Shown here one piece after another: positions 47,713 through 58,990 of a DNA stretch of 64,000 bases. This DNA comes from Okapia johnstoni (Eukaryota; Chordata; Mammalia; Artiodactyla; Giraffidae), in NCBI GenBank assembly GCA_024291935.2, contig CM044306.1:25317501-25381500 (forward strand). The letters are read 5' to 3'. The notes beneath the pieces were generated by a model. It saw only the letters and a list, made by a program, of their open reading frames with translations, made no database searches and had not been told where the DNA came from. The translations under genes were made by a program, and so were the position numbers. Positions within the stretch are counted from its first letter, which is position 1. The number at the start of each line of letters is the position of its first letter.

Positions 47713-50700
47713 ATGCTGCAGGTCCCGTTCCTGCTCGGGGGTCGGGCACCGAGCTACAGGTACGGGCGGGCGAGGGGCACGCTGCAGCACCCGGCGCCTG
47801 CGGAGCCCTGGGGTCAGTTGTCCTGGCGCTGGTCCCCTGTGCCTGCCCGGTCACCTCCTCACCCCATGCTTGCCTTTCCCCGAGACTAGGGCCAGCTTCT
47901 GTGACCAGGCTCAGACAGTAATCCTCTCCTCCCTCCCTCCTCCAGGGTCAGGAACTTGTTCTGACAACATCTCCAGCCTTCCTTGAACCCTGGGCTGGCC
48001 CAACAGCACCCTGGGCTGGCCTGTCACAGCCTTTGATGCTGCAAGGGCTTGTCATTACTTAAGCCTGCCCCACCCATGCTGCCCTCCCAGGCTGAGCTCC
48101 CTGAGATCAGAGCCAGTTACTGATTCTTTGAGGGTTATGGGGGTCTGGCACAGGACCTGGCCCCCTAAAAGTGCCCAGTGGATGGATGTTGAGTGAGGGA
48201 GTCCCTGATGCCAAATGAATTTCTTTTCCTTGCCCCTCCCCTGGCCCAGTCCTACACACAGCAGCCAGCAGTCTTCCTGCCCAGATCATATACCCAGGCA
48301 GGCATGCCAGAGATACCTCCAGCAAAGTCACCCTGGGTGGGGCCCAGTGATGGGGAGAGAATGGAGCCTGAAGGACCATTCCACCCATTGTGACTCGCCC
48401 TGACCTCACAGTCATCATCGTTCCCACCACCAGGTCGGAGAGGTTGGGGGAGACTAACCTGGCAGGGAGCCCCCAATGAGCCACCTTTCTTCACCCCCCC
48501 AAAAACACAAGGGGGAGCACAAAAGCCACGGTCTCCCCCGTGGTTCAGAAAGGTGGGTTGGGCTGGGAGCAGGGGGTTCCAGGAGAGGTACTACAGGGTG
48601 TGGGGGGTGGGGGGCCGTCAGGTGGGCCTCTGGGCTGGATGTAGGTGGAAGCAGTGGAGATTGCTGGTCTGACCCGCCTGACCCACCTGCCCACACCAGG
48701 GGTAGCTCCTCCCGGGACAAGGACCGAAGTGTGACGGTCAGTAGTTCAGTGCCCATGCCTGCTGGAGGAAAGGGGAACCGGCCTAACTGCTCTCAGTCCA
48801 TGCCCCAGAAGATCCCCAACCGCCTGATCAATGAGAAGTCACTGTACCTCCTGCAACATGCCTACAATCCTGTGGACTGGTGAGTCCTCTCCTGATGCCC
48901 TCCTGGGGCAGCTAGACACTCACTCCTACTGCCCCCCTCCCGAGCTAGTGAGTGATGCCCCACTCTACTGGCCTTAGGTACCCCTGGGGACAGGAAGCCT
49001 TCGACAAGGCCAAGAAAGAAAACAAGCCAATTTTTCTTTCAGGTATTGCACCACCATTCCTGGGATGGGTGCAGGGGAGTGATGGTAGATAGGGGATGGG
49101 TCCTTTGGGCCTGGGGGCCTTCCAGGAAACTAGATGCTGGGGCATCATAGGCCCAGCTGGAGTCCTTTGGCTGCCCCTCTCTGACCAGTCACTGGTCCTC
49201 CCTGGCCCTGTGGCCCTATTCCAGTGGGGTACTCCACCTGTCACTGGTGCCACATGATGGAAGAGGAGTCCTTCCAGAATGAGGAGATTGGCCGCCTGCT
49301 CAATGAGGACTTTGTCAGCGTGAAGGTGGACCGGGAGGAGCGGCCTGACGTGGACAAGGTGTATATGACTTTTGTGCAGGTGAGTGGTCTTCCCTTGGAC
49401 GGGTGGTTGCCCGTGTACATGGGGCTGCTCCCCTCACCCTTGACCTCTCTCTGCCAGGCCACCAGCAGTGGTGGGGGCTGGCCCATGAGTGTGTGGTTGA
49501 CTCCCAACCTACAGCCCTTTGTGGGGGGCACCTATTTCCCCCCTGAGGATGGCTTGACCCGAGTTGGCTTCCGCACGGTGTTGATGAGGATACGGGACCA
49601 GGTGGGTATGCACTAGGGCAGAGAAGGGGCTGGGGGTCAAGGGTGAGGGAAACAAGGGGCCCTCACCCCATGCTGACCTTCAGGTCTGCCCCTGCCTCCC
49701 ACAGTGGAAACAGAACCAGAGTACCCTGCTAGGAAACAGTCAGCGGGTCACCACAGCTCTGCTGGCTCGGTCGGAGATCAGTATGGGTGACCGCCAGCTG
49801 CCACCTTCCGCTGCCACCATGAACAGCCGCTGCTTCCAGCAACTGGACGAGGGCTATGATGAGGAGTATGGTGGCTTCGCCGAGGCCCCCAAGTTCCCCA
49901 CACCAGGTCGATGCCCCCTACTCCATGCCCACTCCAGCCCTGGCCTGGCCTTCCGAAGCCTACCCTACAGTGGTCTCTTCTGACTCCTCTCTTGGTTATT
50001 AACTTCCCACTCTCCTGTCTGGCCAGTGACCGCCTAACCCCAGCCTGCCTGTCAGTAGCTATCTAGTGAAGCTCTGACTTCTGGTCTTAGCAGGGACTCT
50101 CTCTGATGCTGACCTTGGTGATTATCACCTGTCCTCTGGGTTGACCTAGCTTGTCCAGAGAGACTGCCTATTGAGTAAACCCCTAACCCTAGCCTGGCCA
50201 AAGTCCTGATCACCCAGATCTCGGCTCCCTGCCCTTCCTATTCTCTAACCTGCATGTTCTTGGTGTCCTCAGTGATCCTGAGTTTCCTGTTCTCCTACTG
50301 GCTCAGCCACCGGCTAACCCAGGACGGCTCTCGGGCCCAGCAGATGGCCTTGCATACTTTGAAGATGATGGCCAATGGGGGTATCCGAGACCACGTAGGG
50401 CAGGTGAGGGGGGTCAGGCATTCCTTGGAGAGGGCAGCAGGTGGCAGCAGGTTGGGGGCAGTGGCTGGGATCAGCCTCCAGCCCCATGTTCGTCTTGGCA
50501 CAGGGCTTCCACCGCTACTCCACGGACCGCCAGTGGCACGTCCCCCACTTTGAGAAGATGCTGTATGACCAGGCACAGCTCACCGTGGCCTATTCACAAG
50601 CCTTCCAGGTGACCCCTGACTCCAGCCCAGAGCGGAGACCCAGCCTGTCCACCTACTCTTGGCTGCCCCTTCCAGGGCCTTCCTGGTGACCTGTGGCTCC

Positions 50701-53700
50701 CCCTTAACTTCACCCCTAATTCAGTCTCATGTTCACTACCCAGCCTCCCTCCCTGCCCTCCTGGGAGAATACTTAACTGCCCCTCATACCTAGAGACCTC
50801 TGCTTACTGTCTCCTTCCTCCCCACTCAGATCTCTGGTGATGAGTTCTACTCCGAAGTTGCCAAAGGTATCCTGCAGTACGTCACTCGGAACCTGAGTCA
50901 CCGGGTGTGTGTCCACTGAGGCAGGCAGGCCTGGCTGCGGGAGGGCTCGGGGCCTCCACTGCCCTGAAGGGAGGGGCCAGCCAACTCTCCCCTCCCTACA
51001 GTCTGGAGGCTTCTATAGTGCAGAGGACGCCGACTCCCCCCCCGAGCGGGGCATGAGGCCCAAAGAGGGAGCCTTCTACTTGTGGACTGTCAAGGAGGTC
51101 CAGCAGCTCCTCCCTGAGCCAGTGCTGGGCGCCACCGAGTCTCTGACCTCAGGCCAGCTCCTCATGAAGCACTATGGGCTCACGGAGACTGGCAACATTG
51201 GCCCCAGTCAGGTGAGGACTGCTGAGATCACAGGAGGCGTCTTGAAACCACACAGGCCAGTGGACTCCCTGGGACAAGAGCTGTCTTTCTCAGGACCCCA
51301 AGGGGGAGCTGCAGGGCCAGAACGTGCTGACCATCCGGTATTCCCTGGAGCTGACTGCTGCCCGCTTTGGCCTGGATGTGGAGGCCGTACGAACCTTACT
51401 CAACTCAGGTCTTGAGAAGCTCTTCCAGGCCCGGAAACATCGGCCGAAGCCACACCTGGACAGCAAGATGCTGGCTGCCTGGAACGGTGAGGTGGTGTGT
51501 CTGAGGCCTGATCTGTATATCGAATTCCCCTTCACAAGGGCCCTTATGTATGTCAGGCACCTGCTGAATATTAAGTTTTTCTTTGTCAGGTTTATTGTCC
51601 TTAATTTACAAATGGGCAAGTTGAAGCCTACAGTAATCCACCCAAGGCCATGCAGAGAAAGGAGCCCAGCCCTGCCTGGCTCTGGAGCTTAAACTCTTAT
51701 GCACTTGCCCTGTTGCTCCAGGGAGATGTCAGAGCTTGGGGGGTTGAGATGGACATACCGGGAGGGCCCCGGCCAGGGTCACAACCACCTGTGTCTCCTA
51801 CCTCCAGGACTGATGGTATCTGGCTTTGCTGTGACTGGGGCTGTTCTGGGCCAGGAGAGGCTGATCAACTATGCCACCAATGGTGCCAAGTTCCTGAAGC
51901 GGCACATGTTTGACGTGGCCAGTGGCCGCCTGATGCGGACCTGCTATGCAGGCTCTGGTGGGACCGTGGAACACAGGTAGGGTTTCGGGCCGCCTGGGAA
52001 GGCTTGCCTCCCTGGGCATCCCAGACCTCTCTCTGCCCCTCTCCTCCCCTCTGGGTAGGTGCTGGTCCTGGTTCTGCTTTCTGCCCACTGTGAGCTCTTA
52101 CCATCCTTGAGACCATTTGCTCCTCTGAGAAATGGGCTAAGAGGACCTACCCAAGAGCTAGATTTTGAGGGTTAAATAAAAACATGTGAAAAGGGCCTCT
52201 TCTGTGAAAGTGCCTTTCTTCCTGGCCTGTCCCCTCCCCAATGCCTGTCCTCCTAGCAACTCGCCCTGCTGGGGCTTCCTGGAGGACTACGCCTTTGTGG
52301 TGAGGGGCCTGCTGGACTTGTACGAGGCCTCACAGGAGAGCGCGTGGCTCGAGTGGGCTCTGCGGCTGCAGGACACACAGGACAGGCTCTTCTGGGACTC
52401 CCGGGGTGGCGGCTACTTCTGCAGTGAGGCTGAGCTGGGGGCTGGCCTGCCGCTGCGTCTGAAGGACGGTCAGTGAGGGTGTGGAGCTGGCCTGGGGTAC
52501 TGGACCCAACTGGGCTTGATTTTTCCTGGGGGAGGAGTAAGTGCAGTGTGGTGGTGAAGAGCTGGCAAGGGCAGGGCCCAGGCCCTCTTGGGCTTACATC
52601 TTTAGCACTGAGTGACTTTGAACTGGTCTCTTTACGTTTCAGAGCCTCAGATTCTTAATATGCAAAATGGAGCTAATGGTGGCATTTTCTTACATGGTTG
52701 ACATGAAGATTAATGTAGTTATTCTGTGAGCATGCTGAGTGACAGTAACTGACATGCCTAGATAGACTAAACAAGGCCAATTTCATCACTACTCTCATAA
52801 GGCTTCCTAGGTAGTAAGGGAGACAATGCACAGATAGTACTATTTAAAGCAAAATCGCGCACACAAATGCATAGTTAAAATTGTGAGTACCATGGAGAAG
52901 TAGGAGCTGCCCACTGTGTACCCTGTTCCTGAATTTTCTCAGTGGCATTTAGCATCACTTGATGCATCTAGTCTGTTAACAGCACCCAGATTTAAGTGTC
53001 TTGGGGTCAGGATGTTGTCACTGCTGTATCCCCAGGATCTCTTGCAGGTCTGGTATGTAATTAAGTGCTCAATAAATGTTAACTGAATGACTGAAAGGGC
53101 CCTAACAGAACAATGGTAGGGCCCAACTCAGCGGGGAAGTCAAATTAAACCTGTACAGGTGTCATTTAACCAAGGACTGGAGGGCAAGATAGAGCCATGT
53201 GGTCCTGCAGGAGCAGAAGAGGGATTTCAGGTGGAGGGAACAGCCCCTGAGAGGCTCTGAACAGGCAGCTTGTGTCCTGGAGGACAGAGTGGCAGAGGCC
53301 AGCATCAGGGGTGGATGCCCGGGGGGGCTGGATCCCTGTGGGGTCTTACAAATGTGGCAAGAAGTAGAAGGCTCTGGTGAGTTTCTAGTTGGTTGTGATC
53401 TGCTCTGGTTTAGATCTGAGAGTATCACTCTGACTGATGGTAGAGAAGGGATGGGGAAAAAGGGAGGCTAGGTAGGAAGCCATTAGTGGTGCTCAGTCCA
53501 GGCAAGTGCTGGCGAAGGTCCAGACAAGGCAGAAGTACAAGATGGGAGAAGTGGTCAGGTTGGATCTATTCTGGTCACAGACCCTGCAGATTCACAGTGG
53601 ATTAGAAGTGGGAGGTGAGGAAGTCGGAAGGAGGGGCAGTTGGTGGCTGGGTGGAGGTTTCAGTTGGGAGATGCAGGACCCTGGGGAGCAACAGCTGAGC

Positions 53701-55512
53701 CTGGGCAGGTGGAGTTGAGGATGCATGTGAAGGTGCAAAGGGTCAGTTATTGCTGGGCCTGGCATTCATTCTCAGACCTGGGGCAGGAGCCAGTGGGCAG
53801 GGACTCCTCTACCCCATCCCCCTGCCATCCTGGCAACAGTTCTGGACCAGGGTCCTGGGACCCAGTGACCCTCCTTCCCTGTCCCCTGCAGACCAGGATG
53901 GTGCAGAGCCCAGTGCCAACTCCGTGTCGGCCCACAACCTGCTTCGGCTGCACGGCTTCACGGGCCACAAGGACTGGATGGACAAGTGTGTGTGCCTATT
54001 GACCGCTTTCTCTGAGCGCATGCGTCGTGTCCCCGTGGCATTGCCTGAGATGGTCCGCGCTCTCTCAGCCCACCAGCAGACCCTCAAGCAGGTGGGGCCC
54101 TTGGGCTGGGACCCAGGGTGGAAGGGAAGCTGGGGTTGCAATGGAGGCATGGAGTGGAGTTCCTGGGGCTGTCCCCAGAGCTCAGGTCCATGAGTGTGTA
54201 GCCCTGTGTGAGTGTGTGTCTCTGAGGGAATGTCTGTAAAGCTGCTTTTTTCAGGCGGGAGAATCTGTGAGTATGTGTCTGAGGCAGGTCTCCATCACGA
54301 GCAGGTGCCTTTGTGAGTTCCTATGAGTAGGGTTCTCAGAAGAGAGGGTTAAATATGGATCCCTGTGGTTGCTGAAATGTGTGTCTGTGTGCCTCTGTGT
54401 GTCGGTATAGTTGGGTCAGCAGTGTAGTGTGTGCAGGTATATGCCTCTGGGTGTATGTCCCTATGTGTGTTATTGCTGTGTGTGTGCATCTGGATTTGTA
54501 GAACTCTGGAGGTGTGTGACTGTGTGCTTGCCTTTCAGTGTGTGCTGGGGTGAGCGTTCACCAGTACATGATTGCCTGGTTGTGTGTGTATGCCCCATGT
54601 TTAGGTTTGCCTGCTTATATTTGTATGTTTGCCTGTATATCTGTGCCTCTGTGTGTGTGTGTGTATGTGTGTCTGTGTGTGTCTGGTGTCTGCCTCTCTG
54701 TGGGCATCTGCTCTGTGTATATGTGATGACTCTGTGTCTCCCTGTGTATGGCTCTCTGTGTGTTTGGGTGTCTTCCAGTGTATCAAGTCTTATGTGTGTG
54801 TGCTGGTGTGTCTGCCCATGTGTGCATGTCCCTGTGTATCTCTATCACTACATATGACCCTGCCACTTGGTGTATTCTCATTTGTGTGTGTTTGTGTGTG
54901 TGTATGTGTACGTGTTCTCACCTGCTGAGCAGTGAATCTGATGCAGCCTCCTGGCAGCTGATCTGGGGAATGCTGAGTGCCCATTTCTTCTTAGGCATAT
55001 AGGATGGGTGGCAGGAGGATGGGGAGGGCCTGTTAGCTCTGGATCCAGCCTCTCTGCATCAGTCACTGGAGTTACCTTTCTGTTCTGGCTAGATTGTGAT
55101 CTGTGGAGACCCCCAGGCCAAGGATACCAAGGCTCTGTTGCAGTGTGTCCACTCCATCTACATCCCTAACAAGGTTTGGTCTCTGAGCCCAGCCCCACTC
55201 TTGGCCTCCCTTGCCTGGGACCCCTCACTTCCTCAGCTCTCCAGTATCTCTGGCTCCTCTGAAGGCTTAGAGAAGAAACCCACCAGTGGGTCGTGCTGGT
55301 GTCTAGGTGGCCCCAGGTGACTCTCTCTGCCGCTCTCCCAGGTGCTGATTCTGGCTGATGGGGACCCCTCAAGCTTCCTGTCCCGCCAGCTCCCCTTCCT
55401 GAATACCCTTCGGCGGCTGGAAGACCAGGCCACTGCCTATGTGTGTGAGAATCAGGCCTGCTCCATGCCCATCACCGAGCCCTGCGAACTACGGAAACTG
55501 CTCCATCAGTGA
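47713..55512 (+). CDS. SPATA20: SPATA20, thioredoxin-like spermatogenesis-associated protein 20, 16 coding exons
   Basis: Coding exons: 47713-47759, 48700-48879, 48978-49042, 49225-49379, 49458-49601, 49705-49906, 50273-50403, 50504-50608, 50830-50904, 51002-51211, 51294-51486, 51808-51976, 52257-52468, 53892-54091, 55093-55173, 55342-55512. Phases agree throughout: 2340 nt, 779 aa (human 786). The N-terminal part is the DUF255/thioredoxin-like domain, with [16 protein letters not shown]; its CxxC is Cys103-His-Trp-Cys106. The rest is an alpha/alpha-barrel-like region resembling the six-hairpin glycosidase/epimerase fold, with [14 protein letters not shown] and [19 protein letters not shown]. 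Family knowledge: orthologue of rat Ssp411, a spermatid protein with proposed redox function; the substrate is unknown. Exon 1 ([16 protein letters not shown]) is chosen because it ends in phase 2 at AG|GTACGG and fuses to [10 protein letters not shown] as in human; it is the least certain exon. A Met in exon 2 (MPAGG) is an alternative start. Confidence 0.95.
51520..51690 (+). repeat. MIR-like relic in SPATA20 intron 11
   Basis: Contains GCACCTGCTGAATATTAAG, TTATTGTCCTTAATTTACAAATGGG and CAAGGCCATGCAGAGAAAGG, an old MIR-family pattern. Confidence 0.45.
52590..52730 (+). repeat. MIR SINE in SPATA20 intron 13
   Basis: Contains TGAGTGACTTTGAACTGGTCT, CAGAGCCTCAGATTCTTAATATGC and GACATGAAGATTAATGTAG. 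Confidence 0.6.
53100..53760 (-). mobile_element. L2 LINE relic, antisense, SPATA20 intron 13
   Basis: Antisense L2 pattern: GTGTCATTTAACCAAGGACTGG, GTGGAGGGAACAGCCCCTGAG and GATCTGCTCTGGTTTAGATC. Confidence 0.5.
54195..54930 (+). repeat. Degenerate TG-rich tract in SPATA20 intron 14
   Basis: About 730 bp dominated by TGTG, TCTG and CTGTG runs with no fixed unit. Alternating purine-pyrimidine stretches occur, such as 54650-54680 and 54883-54912. It yields spurious Cys/Val-rich open frames. Confidence 0.8.
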
Positions 55513-55676
55513 CTGCCTCCCCTACCTTGGGCTGGGGCAGAAGGTGGAGCTTCCCAACCAACCAGAGACTCAGGCCCTGCAGGGCCCTGCAGAACCTTTG
55601 GCCACCCCTGGGCACCATGTCAACAGGTGACCTCGGCCATCCCTGCTGTTCCCCCCTGGGCACCCACTCACCCTGG

Positions 55677-55682
55677 AATAAA
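55677..55682 (+). terminator. SPATA20 polyadenylation signal
   Basis: AATAAA lies 165 nt after the TGA at 55510-55512, giving a short 3' UTR with cleavage at about 55700. Confidence 0.8.
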
Positions 55683-55689
55683 CCTAACA

Positions 55690-56004
55690 GTGTCCCACGG
55701 TAACCTCTGGGCCTCAGCCTTGCTTGTGAGAGAGGGGCCTCGGGCTCCAGCATGGGAACCAGCAGCCCAGGGTCCCTTTTTCTGGGAGCTCCCTGCATTC
55801 TTGGATTCCTCTTTTACCTTCAAAGGTCACCAGGCTGACTCTGCCCCCCTCCATGGTCATTATAACCTGAGTGAAGCTGAGGTCGGGGGACTAGTAATGA
55901 TCATCAGGGATGGAGGTGGGGTGTGGACCTTCCTCCTCTTCCTGCACAAGAGGAGGAAGGCCAGTCCTTGCCCTCAGACAGGGTTAAGAAAGGGCGCTGC
56001 CTCT
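55690..56004. other. Intergenic 3' of SPATA20, nothing recognised
   Basis: Follows the SPATA20 polyadenylation site. An open frame spans it and the next feature but shows no family resemblance. Confidence 0.45.
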
Positions 56005-56177
56005 CTTCCCATTGTTTCCTCCAATTTTAAGCTGGGGATGCTTCATATGAGCTTTTATTTTTCATGGAATTTGCATATTTTCTGGTCCTTCCCATTGTCT
56101 CCTCCAATTTTAAGCTGGGGAAGTGGGATGCTTCATATGAGCTTTTATTTTTTATGGAATTTGCATAGTTTCTGGTC
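56005..56177 (+). repeat. Tandem duplication carrying octamer motifs
   Basis: Copy 1 at 56005-56087 and copy 2 at 56088-56177 begin CTTCCCATTGTNTCCTCCAA and end TTTCTGGTC. They differ by a 7-nt insertion (AAGTGGG or equivalent) and a few substitutions. Each holds ATTTGCAT, the POU octamer in reverse (56069-56076, 56159-56166). Confidence 0.9.
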
Positions 56178-56958
56178 CATTATAGGAGCTGCTCTTATCA
56201 GGACCAAGAACATTTCTTTTGGGGTATCTATCCAGCTCCCAGCCTTCCCACAGGAAGTCGTATTGTCCATCGCCCTGATTTCATATATGTCAGTCCAGGG
56301 AAAGAGTTTTCTTTCATTTGGAGCATCTGTTGGGTTGCAAGTCCTTCTCCAAACCTGAGTACTTCCTGCTGCAGAGACAACCTCTGCCTGCCTGTGATCT
56401 CCTTCTGTTTCCTCAGTGTTGGGAGATGCTCACAAGATTCATCCTTGGCACCCACATCTTCACAGGCCCTGCAAGCCCCATCTAGTTTTCCTCCAGGGAG
56501 AGGGGACTAGAAGCATTCTTTGGGAAGGGCAAATACAGAGTAATGGGGCTGCACCTCAACCCTGAGCCCTTTGGGGGTCTGATGAGCCTAGGTACCCTTG
56601 TAGCCCCAGAGCCAAGCAGTACAGAGAGCCAAGAGAAGCTGCTAGAGATAAGATCTGAATGGGGCCACTGCTTGTGGGGATGCCAGCAGAGGGGAGGAGT
56701 GGAGCTGGAAGGGGCTGGGAGACTGAAGTAAATCACTTCAAGTTCTGCTCAGGACCATCGCCACCCCTTGCACACTGTTAATCACAGCCACAAATGGTCA
56801 CTAGGAGCTGGGTATGGGCAGATGGGCCGGTGGCAAGCCACCAGCCTATCTGGAGAGGATTAGGGCTCCAGCCAACAAGGTCAGCTAGCCCTTTCTGGCT
56901 GAAGCCTGTTTACCCTGGCCAGGAAGTCTGGACAAGCAGAACCTGGTCTGGGGTGCAA
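56178..56958. other. Intergenic, nothing recognised
   Basis: No coding or repeat signal identified. Confidence 0.4.
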
Positions 56959-56969
56959 TGAGGAGGGAG

Positions 56970-57185
56970 GGTGGTGGTTGGTGGTTTAGTTGCTAAGTCA
57001 TGACCGACTCTTGCGACCCCATGGACAGAGGAGCCTGGCAGGCTACAGTCCATGGGATTCTCCAGGCAAGAATACTGGAGTGGGTTGCCATTTCCTTCTC
57101 CAGGGGATCTTCCCAACCCAGGAATCAAACCCGGGTCTCCTGCATTATACGCGGATTCTTTACCAACTGAGCTACAAGGGAAGCC
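56970..57185 (-). repeat. Bov-tA SINE, antisense, with target duplication
   Basis: Full antisense element ending in a tRNA-like head (GAGCTACAAGGGAAGCC). TGAGGAGGGAG flanks it at 56959-56969 and 57186-57196. Confidence 0.88.
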
Positions 57186-57517
57186 TGAGGAGGGAGAGTG
57201 GAGCATGGTAAAGCACAAGTGGCCTTTTTTTTCAGCCCCAGCCCTGGCTTTGAAAATGTCTAGGCAGTTTGCAAAGCTCTCTTAACTCAGTTGTCCCACT
57301 GACCCTCATGAATGAGATGGCAAGGTAGGTACCTTCTGCTTCATATGAATAGATGTTCAAGACCCAGAGAGGGTAAGAAAACTGGTCTGAAAGCATCCGA
57401 CACATCTCATTCTTTCTGGGGTCTTTGGCATACAATAAAGACTACTAAGGCTTCCTCTTCCCCCAGGAAGTCCAGCTATGAAGGAGACTCATTTGGGGTT
57501 TTCTGCCCCTCCATCCG

Positions 57518-57729
57518 GACTTCTGTGGTGGATAGGCAGTAGAGAATCCATCTGCAATGCAGGAGACTCAGTTTCGATCCCCAGGTTGGGAAGATCCCCT
57601 GGAGAAGGAAATGGCAACCCACTCCAGTATTCTTGTCTGGGAAATCCCATGGATCGAGAAGCCTGGCAGGCTACAGTCCATAGAGTCCCCAAAGAGTTGA
57701 ACACACCTGAGCAACTCGCCACCAACAAC
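57518..57729 (+). repeat. Bov-tA SINE
   Basis: Diverged tRNA-like head (GACTTCTGTGGTGGATAGGC, B-box-like GTTTCGATCCC) followed by the BovA body and an AACAAC-type tail. Confidence 0.8.
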
Positions 57730-57810
57730 AGTGCCCCTTCATCCAGTCTTCTTTCTCTGTCTCACCTCTTTTCCTTGCCCTGGTATCAGGCATGCAGCTG
57801 ACAATGAGAG

Positions 57811-58110
57811 TGAAATTCACTCAGTTGTGACTGACTCTTTGTGACCCCATGCATGGAATTCTCCAGGCCAGAATACTGGAGTAGGTAGCCTTTCTCTTCT
57901 CCAGGGGATCTTCCCAAACCAGGGATTGAACCCAGGTCTCCTGCATTGTGGGCAGATTCTTTACCAGCTGAGCCACAAGGGAAGCCCAAGAATCCTGGAG
58001 GGGGTAGCCTATCCCTTCTCCAGCGGATCTTCCCGACGCGGGAATCGAACCAGGGTCTCCTGCATTGCAGGCGGATTCTTTACCAACTGAGCTACCAGGG
58101 AAGCCCACAC
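57811..58110 (-). repeat. Composite tRNA-derived SINE with two heads, one target duplication
   Basis: Two antisense tRNA-like heads, ending GAGCCACAAGGGAAGCCC and GAGCTACCAGGGAAGCCC, lie in tandem. CTGACAATGAGAG (57798-57810) and CTGACAATGGGAG (58111-58123) flank the whole unit, so it probably inserted as one piece. Confidence 0.8.
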
Positions 58111-58339
58111 CTGACAATGGGAGTTGGTAAATGAGTTCTAAGGAGTTAGGGCCTTAACAGGTTAGTTCTGTTCGGAGTGCTTGCCCTTCTAAAGAGGGCA
58201 TAGCTGAGCATAAGTCTTGCTCAAATGTGGGGTTTTAAGTCTTCAGCCTCTCTTTTCCTTTTCTGGTCCCTCTTGAGTATGCTCCTTGTTCTGCCAGTAG
58301 GACTCTCCTGGAGGAGCTGTGGGCCAGGGCCATCGGAGA

Positions 58340-58500
58340 CAGGGCCTCGTAGTTTGGGCAGTCACTTAAGTAACTTCATCATTTCCTGGAGCCTCAGTTT
58401 CCTTATCTAAAAAATACCACCCAGCTCCCAGCACCCACCCAGCCACCAACTCCCAAGGCTGTGAGGTGACTAAATGGGACAGTGTATCATTGCTGAGCAG
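58340..58500 (+). repeat. MIR SINE relic
   Basis: Contains GGGCAGTCACTTAAGTAACTTC and GGAGCCTCAGTTTCCTTATC. Confidence 0.55.
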
Positions 58501-58714
58501 AAAGCACCACCAATGGGAAGATTCTCTCAGTTCCTGAGGGAGCCATCCAGACTTGAGGGAGGTGTAAATGGGAGTGGGCTGAAAGGGCTGGTGGAGCAGG
58601 GTCTATATGGGGGTTCTTCTCTAAAATCAGAGGAGGTTTTAGACACAGACCAGCTGAGACCCAGAGAAAGGAATTTCTTATCCCTCCCATTCCCCTTGTC
58701 TGCCTGAGGTTGTT

Positions 58715-58990
58715 TATTCATCTAACAGATTTATTAAGCACCTACTTAATATGTGCCAAACTGATGAGCAAAATGGACATAGGCCCTGCCTTCAAGGAAC
58801 ATAGAGCCTAGAGGGGAATACAATCATTTCATTGCCATAAATAGAGACATAAACCCAGGCTGGGCCAAGTCCTCTGAGATTACGGACTCTGGCCTGACCC
58901 AATACTGTGTTCTCAGCACTTTGGCACTTAGTAGGTAACTTACTAAATACTTGTTGAAAGAAGGCACCCTGAGGAGGTAATGTCAGAGCT
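58715..58990 (-). mobile_element. L2 LINE-like relic
   Basis: Contains TTATTAAGCACCTACTTAATATGTGCC, then GGCCCTGCCTTCAAGGAACATAGAG, typical of antisense L2. Confidence 0.5.

Noticed and set aside
54411..54857. 148-codon Cys/Val-rich open frame
   Set aside because: Produced entirely by the TG-rich tract in SPATA20 intron 14.
55627..56358. 243-codon + strand open frame after SPATA20
   Set aside because: It starts inside the SPATA20 3' UTR, crosses the polyadenylation signal and the tandem duplication, and has no family resemblance or splice context.
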